DNA of 64,000 nucleotides. Source: Blasia pusilla (lineage: Eukaryota; Marchantiophyta; Marchantiopsida; Blasiales). The notes below the pieces were generated by a model. It searched no databases and was not told the origin of the DNA. It saw nothing but the letters and a program-made list of their open reading frames with translations. Shown here one piece after another: positions 55,523 to 64,000 of the stretch (position 1 is the first letter of the stretch; every line of letters starts with the position of its first letter). The position numbers and the translations under genes were made by a program. The stretch is from the NCBI GenBank assembly GCA_050084515.1, contig CM114273.1, positions 2,852,001 to 2,916,000 on the forward strand. The letters run 5' to 3'.

Positions 55523-56629
55523 TCATGGACGATGGGCACGTGACCCAACTCTCGCTGCATCTAACAACACAGCCGGTCCCAACCAGGACCTCACCTGATG
55601 TACACTCGTCACCACACGTGCACGAGTATCTCCCAACAATGGCACGTTCTCCAAAAATATCTTTCGAGAACATATCTGACTCTGCTGCAAGTGTCGTACT
55701 ACTCGCAGCATCTCCCAAAACATCCCTGACCTCGGATCCTGCAATCCAAATCCTCGGCCAACTGATGAATGACCCTGACATGGCCATCCAACAATCACCA
55801 AATGAATGGTGCCAACTCTATCCAAATCCTGCGCCCCCACCAAAGATATGTCGGCGGGTAGCGTATGCTGGTATCCCCGTACTATAGATACCGACAACAA
55901 CTCAGGATACCTCTGGACCAATCTCGCCACGTGACGTAATGATACTCGCCGCGCGGTCTCATCTCTCTCCACATAAAGGTACTGATGCACCCGTATGCCC
56001 GCCTGCAATATGGCCGCCAATCCGGTGCTAATCCCTCCAAAGAGATCTAACACCCTAACACCCTCCTCTAGGCACTGCCACACAACAGGTGTGGTATCTA
56101 GTGGGATCATCGTCTCCACTCCAAGAGCCCGATTGCCACGTGACTCTCGCTGCTCTGGGATAAAAACATGACTCCACGCCTGCCTCACGAGGTCGTCGTC
56201 ACTCCTCTGTAGCTCTCGAGTCGTACCACATAATGGTGAAGAGGCATCGCTAACATGGGAAGAGACACCCGTCATGGCCTGTCTCTCCGTGGGACTATCC
56301 GTTACTGGGACATCCTCCGCATGTGCGTTCCCCTCCAACAACTCTCCTGGCCAGCTAACACTAACTATGAAAGCCGCCAATATGGTCACAGACTCGCCTC
56401 GTGATCGACCACCTCGTCTCGCAAACTGCACGGGTAACTGACTCATCCGACCGTCACCTGATCGCCATCCTGGCCGATAAGCAACGGTCTCCTCCCAGAA
56501 GTCAAGGATGAATCCTAGGGGATATAACACTGTACTCCCCACCAACACATCGTACGACTCAGCTGGTGTCGTAATCGCACGTGTGCGCACCATAGCACTA
56601 TCTGTTGCATGCTCTGGCTGGACTATCAC
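55523..56629 (-). CDS. E2 protease tail fused to DNMT3-like C5-methyltransferase (368 codons open)
   Basis: One uninterrupted minus-strand frame. It opens with the protease end (SYDVLVGSTVLYPLGF, about 56550-56500), passes through a 120-residue linker, and enters the methyltransferase at VRVLDLFGGISTGLAAILQA (motif I, about 56058-55999). YLYVERDETARR is the motif II-III area with the acidic residue after the second strand. VIVGWPCQGHSS holds the catalytic P-C-Q at 55783-55775. GMFWEMLRVVRHL follows, and FLENVP (about 55650) is motif VI with the catalytic E-N-V. So cofactor-binding and catalytic residues are all present. The fusion shows that the enzyme was made as part of the element's polyprotein. 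ATG 56629 is only the first methionine after upstream stops. Confidence 0.87.
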   Translation of the reverse strand: MIVQPEHATDSAMVRTRAITTPAESYDVLVGSTVLYPLGFILDFWEETVAYRPGWRSGDGRMSQLPVQFARRGGRSRGESVTILAAFIVSVSWPGELLEGNAHAEDVPVTDSPTERQAMTGVSSHVSDASSPLCGTTRELQRSDDDLVRQAWSHVFIPEQRESRGNRALGVETMIPLDTTPVVWQCLEEGVRVLDLFGGISTGLAAILQAGIRVHQYLYVERDETARRVSLRHVARLVQRYPELLSVSIVRGYQHTLPADISLVGAQDLDRVGTIHLVIVGWPCQGHSSVGRGFGLQDPRSGMFWEMLRVVRHLQQSQICSRKIFLENVPLLGDTRARVVTSVHQVRSWLGPAVLLDAARVGSRAHRP

Positions 56630-56990
56630 AACAATCGCCTATCGAGCCATATATTGAGTGGGTGATACGCCCCCAATCGAGGTCTGTATCTAGAAGGGAC
56701 AAGGCTCAATGTCGGACTTCCGTAACCCCAACGCTAAACACGCCGCCTTCCCTAACATCAAGGGTTGCGCTCCCGAATCAAGTAGGACGCGCTGCGGATG
56801 GTATATTGTCCCCGTCGGACTAACCAAGCAAAATACTCGGCTCGGTTATCAAAGTAACACTACTCAGTGTCACCATCGCCGCTCTATGGCGGTCGAGTGG
56901 CATATCTACCAACTTTTTGCCGCGATGCCATGACTCGTGGGGAACGCCCCAAGCACCGGCTGAGGGCAAGTCCACCACCTCCTCAACTAC
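56630..56990 (-). pseudogene. E2 protease active-site part
   Basis: Minus strand VLLDSGAQPLMLGKAACLAL at about 56789-56730, with an intact D-S-G. A stop follows shortly after in PCPF-stop-IQTS (about 56697), and another near 56640, before the open frame of the protease tail begins. Confidence 0.78.
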
Positions 56991-57945
56991 CTCGAACAAG
57001 AAGAGTCATCTCTCCACGCACACAACGTGGCGGCCAACCGAACACCTCAATCGGTCCAACTCCCAACGCCGCCAACTCTAAGGCGGAAAATAGCGGAGTC
57101 TGACTCACTCTAGTGGCCACCTCCAACACTATAGTCGGCACTGACTCCACTCGAGCCGGCATTGGAGTTGTCACTCCAACTCCTCGTGACGTCGACGTAG
57201 GTGCCTGAACTATAGGTACCGCTGGTCGTCGAGGCACCATCGATGGTATGTGTAGTGCCTCCGACAATGTGAACGACTGTGGAACCCTGGCCTGCCGCCC
57301 ATCGGTCCCCTCTGGTGGGTCAATCTCAACTCTACCTCTCGATGGCTCGGTGCCTCTCGCAACACCCCGAGTCACCACTGCAGCTGCCTCAACGTGGGCT
57401 GCACTACACATAAATCCCCTATTGGAGAGATCCTCACCCGGGTCAGAGGTAGAGACTGGAGTCACACTAGCTGCTCGCAGCTCCGTGCCTTCCCTAAGCT
57501 GCATCATCGTCATGGCAGCAATCCTCTGCTCCAACTGATCGATGTGTGAGAGAAGCGCCGGCTATAGTGCTCTTGCTCCATCTCCTCTGGCTGGTGGTGG
57601 TCCTCTACCACCACGTCTAGGAAGAACTCCCCGACCTCCTCCAAGATGACCGCCCCCAGGCCCTTGGCCTACCTCAGGACGTGCCCCTCGGCGAAGGTCA
57701 AAACATCTATCCGTAGTGTGACCATATCTGTGGCAATGGTCACACTGGTGCTGTGGTGGGGCCATCCTCTGTGGCTCTTGCGCAATCGGAGGCGCTGGTG
57801 GTCCTCTCCCATGTTGTGGGCAGTCTCTCTGCCTATGGGCCCCTCCACACGTCCAACAAGACCACATCGGTCCCTGCAGGGCAACATATGTAGGTGCGGG
57901 TCGTTGCCTCATAGGCTCACGGTACCCGCCTTGCTCTCTAGGCAC
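56983..57945 (-). CDS. gag: E2 gag C-terminal part: two zinc knuckles and linker
   Basis: Frame 57945-57562 holds two CCHC-type knuckles, CWTCGGAHRQRDC and CDHCHRYGHTTDRC, separated by a proline-rich spacer, then a glycine/arginine-rich stretch (GGGHLGGGRGVLPRRGGRG) typical of nucleic-acid-binding Gag tails. Frame 57534-56983 (183 codons) continues with IAAMTMMQLREG, PPEGTDGRQARVPQSFTLSE and a threonine/valine-rich linker toward the protease. A stop or frame change separates them near 57540-57560. Confidence 0.75.
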
Positions 57946-58925
57946 ACTGGCCCGCTCCCGTGGTACTGGTGCTCACTGTGGCACCTGTGGGGTCACCGCC
58001 GCTCGTGGACCCGTCGACTCTCGAGAAAATCCAGCGGTCACTACCTGCTCCTCACTCATGTTGAGCTCAATACGCTCAGACAACTCAAAGACCACCTTCA
58101 ATGTGGGATTGTGTGAATCAAAGACCGCATCTCGGACTCTCCTCCGTAGTTCTCGGTCCGAACCCAGACCAATCTTTGGGATCGCGCCTCGATCACCCAA
58201 ACGTAGCAATGATCAGCCTCCTCATGCGTGTGAATGCCTCTCTCAGACTCTCATCCGATCGCCGCTGAAATCCTCAGAGACTCTTCAGCTTGTCGGTGCG
58301 CAGACGCCTGGTAGCTCTTCCCCAACCGCCGGAAGAACTCCCTTTGTGGGGCTGAAGTTGGGTGGCCCTCTACCACCAGAGGTCTCGCCACATCGCTGTC
58401 TCCACCGCCCTCCTCTCCATCTAGTCTCGGGATGATGTTGTGGGTCTCTCCTCTCTCACAATCCCATCATATGCCTCGCGACCACTAGTGGACACATACC
58501 CTGGAGCCCAGTACATCCTCCATGCATCGATCTCTACTGAATATAGTGATCGAAACTCCATGTAGTCATCCATCGGAGGACCCTCCAAGTGCTGGAACAA
58601 CCCCTTCCATGCCATGAAAGGGTTGAACCGTGTCGGGGTCCGTATCTCCTGGAAGTCGCACCATGTGTCAAATTCTTGGATGAAATCATCTAAGTCGATA
58701 GTGCACTGCACCCGAGAAACAACGCATGCCCCGATGGTCCATGTCGTCCATCTCCTGCCAAGTACTACTATCTCTGTCGGTGATCTCGTCACCAGACCTA
58801 GTGTCTAGTGATGACGATCCAATCACGGATGGATGTCGAGGGAGCTCTTCACCGGTAACCCCTCGGTATCTCACTCCACTCCGTGTCACACCACTACCAC
58901 TGCTCGCACTACCTGGTTTTTCCAA
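57946..58925 (-). pseudogene. gag: E2 gag N-terminal and capsid part
   Basis: Starts MEKPGSASSGSG at 58925 with a frame change near 58700. Core: TIDLDDFIQEFDTWCDF, RFNPFMAWKGLFQHLEGPPM, DAWRMYWAPGYVSTSGRE (58700-58480). The second half (58420-57973) contains HPTSAPQREFFRRLGKSYQ and SERIELNMSEEQVVTAG in different frames. E4 at the right window edge copies the segment 58930-58593 of this region at about 90% identity by eye. Confidence 0.77.
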
Positions 58926-60042
58926 ACCCTAGAAGAACGCCGTGAGGATAAACCCTGTCTCATCCACTCAAGCACTCAGACTCACCGAGAGTCTCCCACA
59001 CGCCTCACTAGCTCACCTATGCTAACGTCAATCCCGTGATGATATACCCGGCCTCACGCACGCTCAACACTCGGGCTCACCATGAGCCTCCCAACTGACT
59101 CACTTAACCTAGCGACACTCTCTCGGGTCATACACGCGACCCCTACTCGGCAACCGCCGTATATCCACCAACATGCTACACATGAAAAGAATCTACACTC
59201 GTCACCATCACTGCACCCATCTAGCACCAGCTACTACCCGATATCCAGCACTCTCAATCACACACGACAAGTGCGGGAAAAGGGACTCGAATGGGTAACC
59301 TGATCACGCCCTCCAACCTACTGCACCGTCAATATGCACTCCTCCACATGATATGACAATCTCCACAACATAACACTCTCCTCGACCAACACATCGATCC
59401 TCCCATCAACAGATACTCCATCGTCAACTCTCCCCCGCAAACTGTCGGTGTAACTCACCCACCTTGCCGACAGTCAGTTCGATCTTCCAAAATAATCTCC
59501 GTGCAAAATCTCACTCTGCAAATTTTGCGTACTAACCCACTCAACCACATAGCTCTCCTAACTATGTTAACCATTCCACCTCATCCGCTTCCCAACCTGG
59601 TAAGCCAGTTTGACCATGACTACATTCGGTCCTCCTAGTGCCTTACCAAGTTTGGGGGGGCCCGCCATCGCCACGCCCACGCGCCCATTTTGTCCGCCCG
59701 TGCCGCCGCCGCCTAACCTAAACTTCGCGACCTAACCTAGCCGTCTTTACTTGACAGCCCCCCGGTGGCTGCAAGACCCAAACCTGCCCTTTCCTTTTCT
59801 CTAGACACCCTTACTTGCGTACACCCAACGCCCCACCACACGCTACACTCGGCTGCTGTCCCCCATCAATCCGCACTAGCAAAATCTGAGAAAAATGGAG
59901 AGCGCTTCCGCCCACGGCCTTCCGAACAGAAAAAATGACACACAACGTCACACACACGTCTCTAGGGCTCCCGACCAAGGCAACTCGCTTGCCTACCTGC
60001 AAACAACGAATTCCCACCAGCCCCCTGACATCTTTCTCATGT
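58926..60042 (-). other. E2 untranslated leader
   Basis: No coding domain. Short blocks are shared with the E1 leader. Immediately inside block B the minus strand reads CATGAGAAAGATG, and I find no convincing tRNA primer-binding site there. Confidence 0.55.
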
Positions 60043-60521
60043 AAAAATAAAGAGTGGTAAAAACGGCACACCCGGCCTAAAACTCCACTCCTCAATCTAC
60101 ATCGGCATATCGAGCCTTGTCCACCCTGTGCTATCAAGGAATCCGGACGCTAGCACCCTAGTCCTAGCTCACACACATACAAGGGAGGTGCTCCAACGGC
60201 CCAACATGAGAAAGATGGCTTAGGAAAGCCATCTTCCTCTCTTATATAGGTTGGGAAGAGCCAAAAGGCTCTTCCCCTAAAAATAGCCCTTCCCTTGGTA
60301 ACTGCTGGCACGACATTGGTAACAAGGGCGGTGTTTGGTCAACAAGTCATCCGGTTGTAAAAGACCTCAACATGAAAGTCATCAGAAACGACGTTCGTGA
60401 TACAATGGACCTATCCTCAACCTCATCCGACACTGTGGGACAAAGTTACACTCAAGATAGTCCGCTGGCTCCTACGCCCTATCCACGATAGATCTCGGCC
60501 TATCGGCTCCTCAGATGTGAC
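60043..60521 (-). repeat. E2 left terminal repeat, block B (full length)
   Basis: 479 bp, forming the 5' end of E2 and beginning GTCACATCTG (minus strand) next to the AAGGG duplication. Includes a TATA-like box CCTATATAAG at about 60240-60249 and ends CTTTATTTTT, a possible polyadenylation area. The right copy is shortened. Confidence 0.87.
60240..60249 (-). promoter_or_regulatory. TATA-like box of E2
   Basis: Minus-strand CCTATATAAG, about 275 bp from the element end. The right copy of block B lacks it. Confidence 0.6.
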
Positions 60522-60526
60522 AAGGG

Positions 60527-61350
60527 TCTAGCTACCGATTGGGGGGGAACGAGCAAGGGAGTGTGAGTGAGGGAGTATGAGCAAGAGGCGCTTAGTACGA
60601 GGCAAGCTAGGGCGTAAGCGACATGTGAGCAAGAATACGAAGGTGAAGAGAGAAAGGCGAAGTCGAAGGTGCAACAAGGCAAAGAGAGAGAGTAGAGGAA
60701 AGCGAGATAGGAAGGAGAAGTTTAGCCTAAACTATTGTTCTTGTAGCTCAAGTAGAAGTTGTTGTTGTTGTTGCTGATGTAGCTGCTCCAACCATTGTAG
60801 CATCTATTGCTATTGTTGCTACTGCTATTGCTGTAATTGATGTTGCTTTTGTTGTACAATCTTCTACTGCTGCTGCAACTACTCTTACTCCTTTTGAAGT
60901 AAAAGTTGTTGTGGCCTCTACTGTAGCTACTCTTGCTATTCTTGCATCTTCTGCTGTTGGAATTGATGTTGATTGTGTTGTAAGATCTTCTATTGATGCT
61001 AATGCTGCTACTATTGGAGCAACTACTGTTCCTGCTGCTAAAGTAAACGTTGTTGATGTTGTTGATGTAGGTGCTCTTGCTAGTGTTGCATATGCTGCTG
61101 CTGAAGTAAAAGTTGTTGTTGTTGTTGCTCCTACTGTTGTTGTATGTGTTGCTATTGTTGCATCTAATGTTGTTGTAATTGATGTTGCTATAATTGATGA
61201 AGTTAGGAAAAATGGAATTTCATTAGGGTTTTATTTCGAACATCAAGAAGGCATCTTTGTTAATAATGTCAATCACCGAGATTGTTTGCGTGGAAATATT
61301 TGGCTCATCAATAGAGAAAGTATAAGTTTTGACTTGTGATGTCAAACCTT
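60527..61350. repeat. Degenerate trinucleotide (GTT/GCT/GAT) region
   Basis: 60727-61200 is built of imperfect GTTGTT, GCTGCT and GTTGAT units. It leaves a plus-strand frame of 142 codons (60911-61339) made almost only of valine, alanine and isoleucine, which looks like the product of repeat expansion. 60580-60720 is a purine-rich low-complexity stretch. It is probably part of the second CACTA element or its insertion site. Confidence 0.75.
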
Positions 61351-61757
61351 TTTTTATAGCCCTCTCATGGACTTATGAACATAGCCCCATTCTAGTAGCA
61401 GTGGATATCTTGAGATGAATATGATTATAGCACTCCCTCGCTCTCAGTGAATTAAGCACAATTAGAGTCAATCACAAACTGACTTCTTTTCTGGTTAGGA
61501 AACCAGCTCTAGACAAATTTTATAGTATCACCCTTGTAGCTTGGAGTTCCACTGCCCATCGTACTTCTACCTCATGTTTTTAGTTCCTTTCTGACCTTGC
61601 CGACAAAGTCTACAATCACCACAATGTTGTAGCTGCCCTCCAAAGAAAGATCAAGCCTTACAGTGCTTGCATAAATCCTTTAGCACCCACAAAAATTGTT
61701 GGAGTTTTACATTAATTCATTTGGTTTTATAAACTAAAAGAAACAAAGATTATTGAT
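61351..61757. other. No feature seen
   Basis: AT-rich sequence without domain, repeat or RNA gene that I can identify. Confidence 0.5.
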
Positions 61758-61943
61758 TGTAATAACTGCACCAAGTGCAATGTTACCTCATGGATTTGCA
61801 ACTTTAAGTCTTCCAAAAGAAATCCAACAACCTGTTCTTTTAGTTCCAGTTTTACAATCTCATTGGTTAATGATACATGTGACTATGATGGTGCTAAGTT
61901 ATGTTACTCTTTTATGCGGATCTTTATTGGAAATAACATTCAT
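61758..61943 (+). pseudogene. ccsA: Plastid ccsA fragment (nuclear plastid insertion)
   Basis: A stretch of about 186 bp whose translation, [20 protein letters not shown] followed by [20 protein letters not shown] and [12 protein letters not shown], is the conserved membrane region of plastid CcsA, the haem attachment factor for c-type cytochromes, with the tryptophan-rich W-L-M segment. The full gene is about 960 bp, so this is a fragment. Surrounding sequence is not plastid-like, so it is plastid DNA transferred to the nucleus. Changes such as PVLQSHW and the loss of both ends show it is non-functional. The AT-rich third positions suit a bryophyte or lycophyte plastid. Confidence 0.85.
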
Positions 61944-62499
61944 CTTACACACACATGGATCTAAATGAGTTCATTCAGAGAAGAAGTGTCTCGAAAAGTG
62001 AAATTTAGAAGGATGCAAGTGGATGCCAATATCTACAACTTCTTGAGGAGAGTAACTTGGTTAGGGGTGCAGGGACAATTAGTTCACTATTAGTGAGGAT
62101 TCCTCATGTAAGACATGGTGCACATGGACAAACTCAAAGTTGTACATAATAGGAGAGTGTTGTCCCAATGGGAGAATATTCCATGAGAGGATTAATGTGA
62201 AGGGGATTCTAACTTCAAAGTTGACACACTAGCTGTGCCCATCAAGTTGGAAGTGTAGGACATGAAATCATATTATCCCGAGAAATGACTATCTTGGCAT
62301 ACCACTATATCCTACACAATATGGAGTGTATGATCATGTGGCACAGGTAAAATTCAACTATATTCAATGAATTGAATGTATGGAAACCATGAACCTCATC
62401 TACTGAACCTTACATGTTTGTTTCATCTTCCACATAACCTTATTCCTTGGTGATGTTCTTTCTTTCTACCAAGAAATTTGAGGCTGAGAATGCATTAGT
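61944..62499. other. Probable CACTA-2 interior, no clear domain
   Basis: Long stretch with plus-strand fragments (for example FLRRVTWLGVQGQ) but no family recognised. It leads into the DUF4216-type debris and is likely part of the same decayed transposon. Confidence 0.45.
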
Positions 62500-63240
62500 T
62501 TCTTTTGAAGAGTGAATTCAACCAAATATCCTTCGAGATGCTAGGGAAAAAGATGGGAAGATGGATGACAAGCTATTGGCTTTTTCAATTCCTCCAAGAG
62601 CAAAAGTTCTCTCATACAAGTCTATGAAGGCTTATGGGAATCACTATAGGGTAGAGGAAGAGGGTGGATATAGTGCATACTCCACTTACGATAGTGGAAT
62701 TGGAGCTATATTTTTGGATGAGGGTAATGATGATCATAATTATGCTTATTCATATGTGGGAGTTCTGGTTGATATAGTTGCGCTTGATTATGGGATTGTT
62801 GATCACCCTGAAATATTAATGAGAGGGAGGTGGGTGAGGATAGATTAGAAATCATAGATGCCATCCATGAAGCGAGACCGTGAAGGCTTCCTACTTTTAG
62901 ACCTTAGATCTTGTGAACCTATCAACCATCAACCCTTTGTGTTCCCATCTCAAGGGGAACAAGTCTTCTTTGGAGATGTGAACAAGTGAGGTGGATGGAA
63001 GGTTGTTTTGAGAAAAGAAGCTAGATCCCGTCGAGTAACTTTGGATATCTATGATGGTGGAAACTTAGATAAAGGAAATTCTGTTGCAATTGATCAAATT
63101 GAAATGCCATCATGAAGAGTGCCACTAGCTAACACTCTAGGTGACGTAAAGCTCACTGCTGAAGAGGTGATGACAGCAAATAGAGATTGTAATAATGTCC
63201 CTATCATCCACATGTCCACATAAGTGCTTTTTGAAGAAGA
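62500..63240 (+). pseudogene. Second CACTA DUF4216-type segment, degenerate
   Basis: Reads LLAFSIPPRAKVLSYKSMKA, FSTYD-like AYSTYDSGIGAIFLDEG, SYVGVLVDIVALDYG, MRGRWVRID, LRSCEPINHQPFVFPSQG, WKVVLRKEARSRRV and NTLGDVKLTAEEVM, NVPIIHMST. The same order of blocks occurs on the minus strand at 38119-37307 in the first CACTA element. Stops near 62848 and 62988 and frame changes make it a pseudogene. It is on the plus strand and probably belongs to the element whose left end is near 50700. Confidence 0.78.
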
Positions 63241-63379
63241 GAGCTCCGAGAGGAAGTAGAGATTTAATTTTCCTTTTGGTTTAATATTTGACATACATGC
63301 AATTTGCTTTAGGAAGTGAATCAAAAGTCATAGTTCTGGTTTAACCTTTGTGTGAGATGTTTGCATTTGTCAATCATGC

Positions 63380-63785
63380 ATGATAACACTCCTGATTCTT
63401 CAACTTCCTCACGAAATTTTTCAACAAAACCTTTCATATATGGAGGTTCATTCATATGGCCTCCAAGGTAATACAATAGGTGGTAAGGGGGGAACTCGAT
63501 CAGACCTTGAGGCTATTCTTGCTTATGAAGGCCTACGTGATGCAAGTGGGGAACTTTCCGATGGGCTGAATCATCATGTTTGGGCCCTGAAGTGGAGACA
63601 TCACAAGAACAAGAGTGAGATATGTATGTATGGTTTCATGGTGTATGATGATCTTATTGATGAGAGATGGGGGCCCTTGCCTAGTGATGTAGAGAATGTC
63701 CCTACAGAGGACAATATCAAGGGTAATGAAAGAAATATTTATGGTGGTGAAAGGAAATGTGCAAATGCATATGAACAAGAGGATG
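63380..63785 (+). pseudogene. Unassigned coding debris before E4
   Basis: A plus-strand frame with VHSYGLQGNTIGGKGG, LEAILAYEGLRDASGELSDG, HHVWALKWRHHKNKSEICMY and LPSDVENVPTEDN. It looks like real coding sequence, perhaps a TNP-type or captured gene, but I do not recognise it. At 63786 the sequence switches abruptly to gag of E4, so the end of the frame is chimaeric. Confidence 0.45.
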
Positions 63786-64000
63786 AACAACCCCTTCCAT
63801 GCCATGAAAGGGTTGAACCGTGTCGGGGTCCGTATCTCCTTGAAGTCGCACCACATGTCAAAGTCCTGGATAAAATTATCTAAGTTGATGGTGCCCACTG
63901 CACCCAAGAAATCACGCATGCCCCGATGGCCCATGTCGTCCATCTCCTACCAAGTGATACTGCCTCCGTCTATGATCTCGTCACCAGACCCAGTGTCTAG
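63786..64000 (-). mobile_element. gag: E4: gag fragment of another gypsy copy, running off the window
   Basis: Minus-strand sequence encoding MDDMGHRGMRDF, GTINLDNFIQDFDMWCDF and RFNPFMAWKGLF, about 90% identical by eye to E2 58593-58810. The left edge at 63786 lies inside gag, so this copy is truncated there. It continues beyond base 64000. Confidence 0.85.

Larger units (their letters stand above)
51123..60521 (-). mobile_element. E2: Ty3/gypsy retrotransposon with DNA methyltransferase and PHD finger
   Basis: A 9.4-kb element on the minus strand between AAGGG duplications. Read in its own direction: block B (60521-60043), leader, gag (58925 down), protease, methyltransferase (to about 55080), reverse transcriptase, RNase H, integrase, PHD finger, polypurine tract and A-B-A' (51679-51123). 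Same gene order and end structure as E1, but the terminal blocks differ in sequence from E1's except for the last bases (GCGCAC-ACA). So it belongs to a different subfamily. A and A' differ at about 5 of 138 positions. Scattered stops and frame changes make it non-autonomous. Confidence 0.92.

Overview
The window reads as transposon-dominated nuclear DNA of a green plant. The plant assignment rests on a plastid ccsA fragment, CACTA (TNP2/TNP1) and Mutator-type DNA transposons, and a captured PPR-SMR gene fragment. Ty3/gypsy elements carrying a cytosine methyltransferase have, to my knowledge, been reported from a charophyte alga and dinoflagellates. With the bryophyte-like look of the plastid piece this leads me to suspect a non-flowering lineage, at low confidence. 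I see no intact host gene. Almost every base pair between 3.2 and 64 kb belongs to a mobile element or its debris.

Layout. 1-3172 is AT-rich, gene-free flank with one strong 26-bp-arm hairpin. 3178-13221 (+) is gypsy element E1, flanked by the 5-bp duplication CAAAT. 13227-16970 is gene-poor sequence with a dispersed quasi-palindromic motif. From about 16970 to 50640 lies an old gypsy copy, E3 (+), split by a 1.27-kb solo-LTR-like insertion (18155-19426), an 11.1-kb Mutator-like element (19625-30733, 9-bp duplication CCTTCAAGG) and a 16.7-kb CACTA element (32217-48921, 3-bp duplication CAC). A second CACTA begins near 50700. It is interrupted by gypsy element E2 (-, 51123-60521, 5-bp duplication AAGGG) and apparently resumes as transposase debris at 62500-63240. 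It ends against a gag fragment of a fourth gypsy copy, E4 (63786-64000, -).

The gypsy family is unusual in three ways. Its coding order is gag, protease, DNMT3-like C5-methyltransferase, reverse transcriptase, RNase H, integrase, PHD finger. E2 still has protease tail and methyltransferase in one 368-codon frame. In both E1 and E2, where target duplications fix the ends, the terminal repeats are not ordinary LTRs. The left end carries one block (B) and the right end carries A-B-A', directly after a polypurine tract. This is the arrangement called split direct repeats in tyrosine-recombinase retroelements, but here it occurs with a DDE integrase and 5-bp duplications.

The Mutator-like element has two divergent genes: a transposase with a WRKY/GCM-type zinc finger, a DDE segment and a SWIM-like C-terminus (+), and a second, multi-exon gene (-) whose product looks like a permuted N6/N4-type DNA methyltransferase. 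More than twenty copies of a CpG-rich palindrome (arms GCAACCCGTCGGA) sit in its introns and intergenic DNA. Two unrelated transposon classes in one window thus each carry a DNA-methyltransferase gene. All reading-frame, homology and boundary calls were made by eye.
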